Below, in pieces: positions 29,979 to 31,644 of a stretch of DNA of 31,644 bases (position 1 is its first letter; each line of letters begins with the position of its first letter). This stretch comes from Flavobacteriales bacterium (GTDB taxonomy: Bacteria > Bacteroidota > Bacteroidia > Flavobacteriales_D > Sanyastnellaceae), in NCBI GenBank assembly GCA_016722445.1, contig JADKIZ010000027.1:1-31644 (forward strand). Direction: 5' to 3'. The notes below the pieces were generated by a model that had not been told where the DNA came from, searched no databases, and saw only the letters and a program-made list of their open reading frames with translations. The translations under genes and the position numbers were made by a program.

Positions 29979-29983
29979 TTCGC

Positions 29984-31145
29984 TTACTTGATTTGACTTA
30001 CCACATGGTCTTTTCTTGCACCACGAAATAGTTCATATTGTTGAAACCTGCATTCCAGAGGTCCGTTCATGATGGGGATTTTTCTGGAAGGTTTTAATCC
30101 GATCTTATTCAAAGCTTCTTTATTGGAAGAAATGATCCACGCGCGATGACCTGACCATGCTTGTTTGAGGTGATCACCAATTCTTTTGTACAAAAGAAGC
30201 AAGTTGTCTTCTTCAATACGCTCACCATACGGCGGATTCATGATCAGGACGCCTTGTTCGCCATGTGGTTCTGACTCGGTAAAATCGCACATGGATACAT
30301 CGATCTGTTCCTCGAATCCTGCCAATTCGATATTTATTTTAGCACTGCGCAATTGTCTGCCATCTGCATCTGATGCATAAATTTTACAGGTTTGCTCGCG
30401 CATGCCTGCACTCGCTTCTTGCTTCACTTCTTTCCAGATTTGAGCATCGAAGTCTTTCCAACGCATGAATCCGAATTGTGATCGAAGAAATTGAGCCGGT
30501 AAATTTTGAGCAATCATAGAAGCTTCAATCGGCAATGTTCCGCTTCCGCACATGGGATCGTAGAAATCAGTTTCGCCATGCCAACCAGTGAGCATAATCA
30601 TTCCTGCTGCAAGTACTTCATTCAGCGGAGCCTTTGCACCACGTTCGCGATATCCTCTTCTGTTCAGCGATTCACCGCTGCTATCGAGTGAAATGGTAAC
30701 ACGGTGATTATCTACATGTAGGTTAAACAACACGTCTGGATTCTCTGGATTGACATCCGGACGTTTGCCATTTTGCTGAATGAAAACATCAGCAATGGCA
30801 TCTTTCAATCGCAGTGAAGCATAATTGGAATGTTTGATGAACAAAGCATTCACATTCGGATCAATGGCAAAGGTCTGGTTGAGGTCGAGGTATTTCGACC
30901 AATCTATTTTCAGCGATTGTTTGTAGATGGCATCAGCTTCGCGAATTGGAAATTCTGCTGAGGACAAGAATGCGCAACGCGGTGCGAAGATGCAAATTGA
31001 GTTTGTACAATAGCTTTTGATCTACTGTACATGAAACAATACGTCTGCCCGAAACAATGTCAGCAGCGCCAAGTGCGCGCAGTTCAGATTCGAGCACTGG
31101 CTCAAGATTCTGAAGCGTTTTAATGTTGATTTGAAATAGACTCAT
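29984..31145 (-). CDS. THUMP-domain 23S rRNA guanine-N2 methyltransferase (RlmL/YpsC-like); frame-broken
   Basis: A predicted cytoplasmic SAM-dependent RNA methyltransferase of about 385 residues. The N-terminal part (MSLFQINIKTLQNLEPVLESELRALGA) begins a THUMP/ferredoxin-like RNA-binding region. The C-terminal Rossmann domain has DPMCGSGTLPIEASMIA for SAM binding and the catalytic NPPYGERI motif of N2-guanine methylases. The frame breaks at about 30965-30975, between RTALRILV and SAEFPIRE; one extra base or two missing bases in the GTCCTC stretch would explain it, and the joined protein matches the family. It starts right after the SUI1-like gene, 1 base apart, on the same strand, so both belong to translation and are likely co-transcribed. 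Confidence 0.85.
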
Positions 31146-31146
31146 G

Positions 31147-31487
31147 TTATGATCCCGCCTTTTTGCATTTGTATCCGTCCTTGTTCAGAAGATCATAAAT
31201 CTTGTCACGATGATCGCCTTGTATAATGATTTCACCATCTTTCGCACTTCCTCCAGTGCCACACTTTTGCTTCAGCGTTTTTCCTAATTTTTCAAGGTCG
31301 CCGTCAGTGCCAACAAAACCTTTGATGACTGTGGCGATTTTACCACCTCGGTGATTTTTTTCCAACCAGATTCGAAGATCCTGCTGAGCAGGTGGCAAGG
31401 TTGTCGCAAAAACTTGTTCTTCTTCAGCTTTGAAATTTGGATTGGTGCTATACACCATCCCTCCGTTACTTTATTCTTCAGGTTCAT
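31147..31487 (-). CDS. SUI1/YciH-type translation initiation factor-like protein; probable frame break near the start
   Basis: A small cytoplasmic eIF1-like protein (about 113 residues if joined). The core ATVIKGFVGTDGDLEKLGKTL, followed by KCGTGGSAKDGEIIIQGDHRDKI, is typical of bacterial SUI1-domain proteins. They contact the 30S decoding region; the physiological role in bacteria is uncertain. Translation could begin at the ATG at 31458 (MVYSTNPNF), but the family's Gly-Gly before VYSTNPNF is present just upstream. A single missing A in AAA at 31470-31472 would link it to MNLKNKSNGG, starting at 31487 and overlapping the end of the next gene by 17 bases. I favour the longer form. Confidence 0.82.
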
Positions 31488-31644
31488 CTTCTAGTATGTC
31501 CGTTAAATGATGATTTTCTGTAATGGGTATCTGTCCGGCCAATTTCTGCATGTAGTGAAGGAGGTATACATCGATCACCGTATGTGCAATGATAGCGCTG
31601 ATCAGTCCTTCTGTTTCTGCAAAATATCCGATGAGGCAAATCGC
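31471..31644 (-). CDS. Probable CPBP-family intramembrane protease, C-terminal fragment
   Basis: The last 57 residues of a protein that starts beyond the window. A hydrophobic segment, GLISAIIAHTVIDVYLLHYM, carries H-x-x-x-D spacing like the last conserved motif of CPBP (CAAX/Abi) membrane proteases. An acidic tail ending EDEPEE follows. With only this tail visible the family call is tentative. It is upstream of the SUI1-like gene on the same strand, and its stop may overlap that gene's start. Confidence 0.5.
   Translation of the reverse strand, partial: AICLIGYFAETEGLISAIIAHTVIDVYLLHYMQKLAGQIPITENHHLTDILEDEPEE

Overview
The window looks like chromosomal DNA from a member of the Bacteroidota. 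The grounds are a C-terminal type IX secretion (T9SS) sorting domain on a giant surface protein, TTG/TAnnTTTG promoters of the Bacteroidota type ahead of rpsT and other genes, DUF1761 and deacetylase-like families common in that phylum, and weak use of Shine-Dalgarno sequences. I cannot place it below phylum level. I saw no tRNA, rRNA, CRISPR array, insertion sequence or phage gene.

Layout. 1-6.2 kb: the 3' end of pyrF, then on the minus strand an NAD-dependent formate dehydrogenase operon (a fused NuoE-NuoF-type diaphorase subunit followed by the molybdenum/Fe-S catalytic subunit), preceded by a small SRPBCC/AHSA1 protein. 5.4-17.6 kb: one minus-strand gene for a secreted protein of about 4,066 residues made of beta-helix repeats, PKD/Ig-like modules, an Asp-rich calcium-binding-type segment and a T9SS tail. 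17.8-18.8 kb: a lipoprotein of unknown function. 19.0-19.4 kb: a single small orphan gene with its own promoter and terminator. 19.6-23.4 kb: a phospho-switch module of the SiaA/SiaB/SiaC type: a tandem double SiaB-like kinase and a SiaC-like partner on plus, and convergent to them a TPR-membrane-PP2C (SpoIIE) phosphatase on minus. 23.5-27 kb: rpsT with promoter and terminator, then radC, wecB and a deacetylase-like gene joined by overlapping stop/start codons. 27-30 kb: a DUF1761 membrane protein, a di-haem lipoprotein and a TraB/GumN-family protein. 30-31.6 kb, minus strand: a THUMP-type 23S rRNA methyltransferase, a SUI1/YciH-type factor and the end of a probable CPBP membrane protease.

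How the parts work together. The formate dehydrogenase genes form one functional unit moving electrons from formate to NAD+. The Sia-like genes most likely form one signalling switch in which kinase and phosphatase act on the same partner protein; its output is not encoded here. wecB and the deacetylase-like gene suggest cell-surface glycan synthesis.

Sequence quality. Nine or ten single-base reading-frame breaks, most of them in or beside short homopolymers, occur in the first 6.2 kb and the last 0.7 kb. I saw none in the 24 kb between. They probably are sequence errors near the ends of an assembly, though real gene decay cannot be excluded from sequence alone. Broken genes are given as single merged features with the break sites listed.
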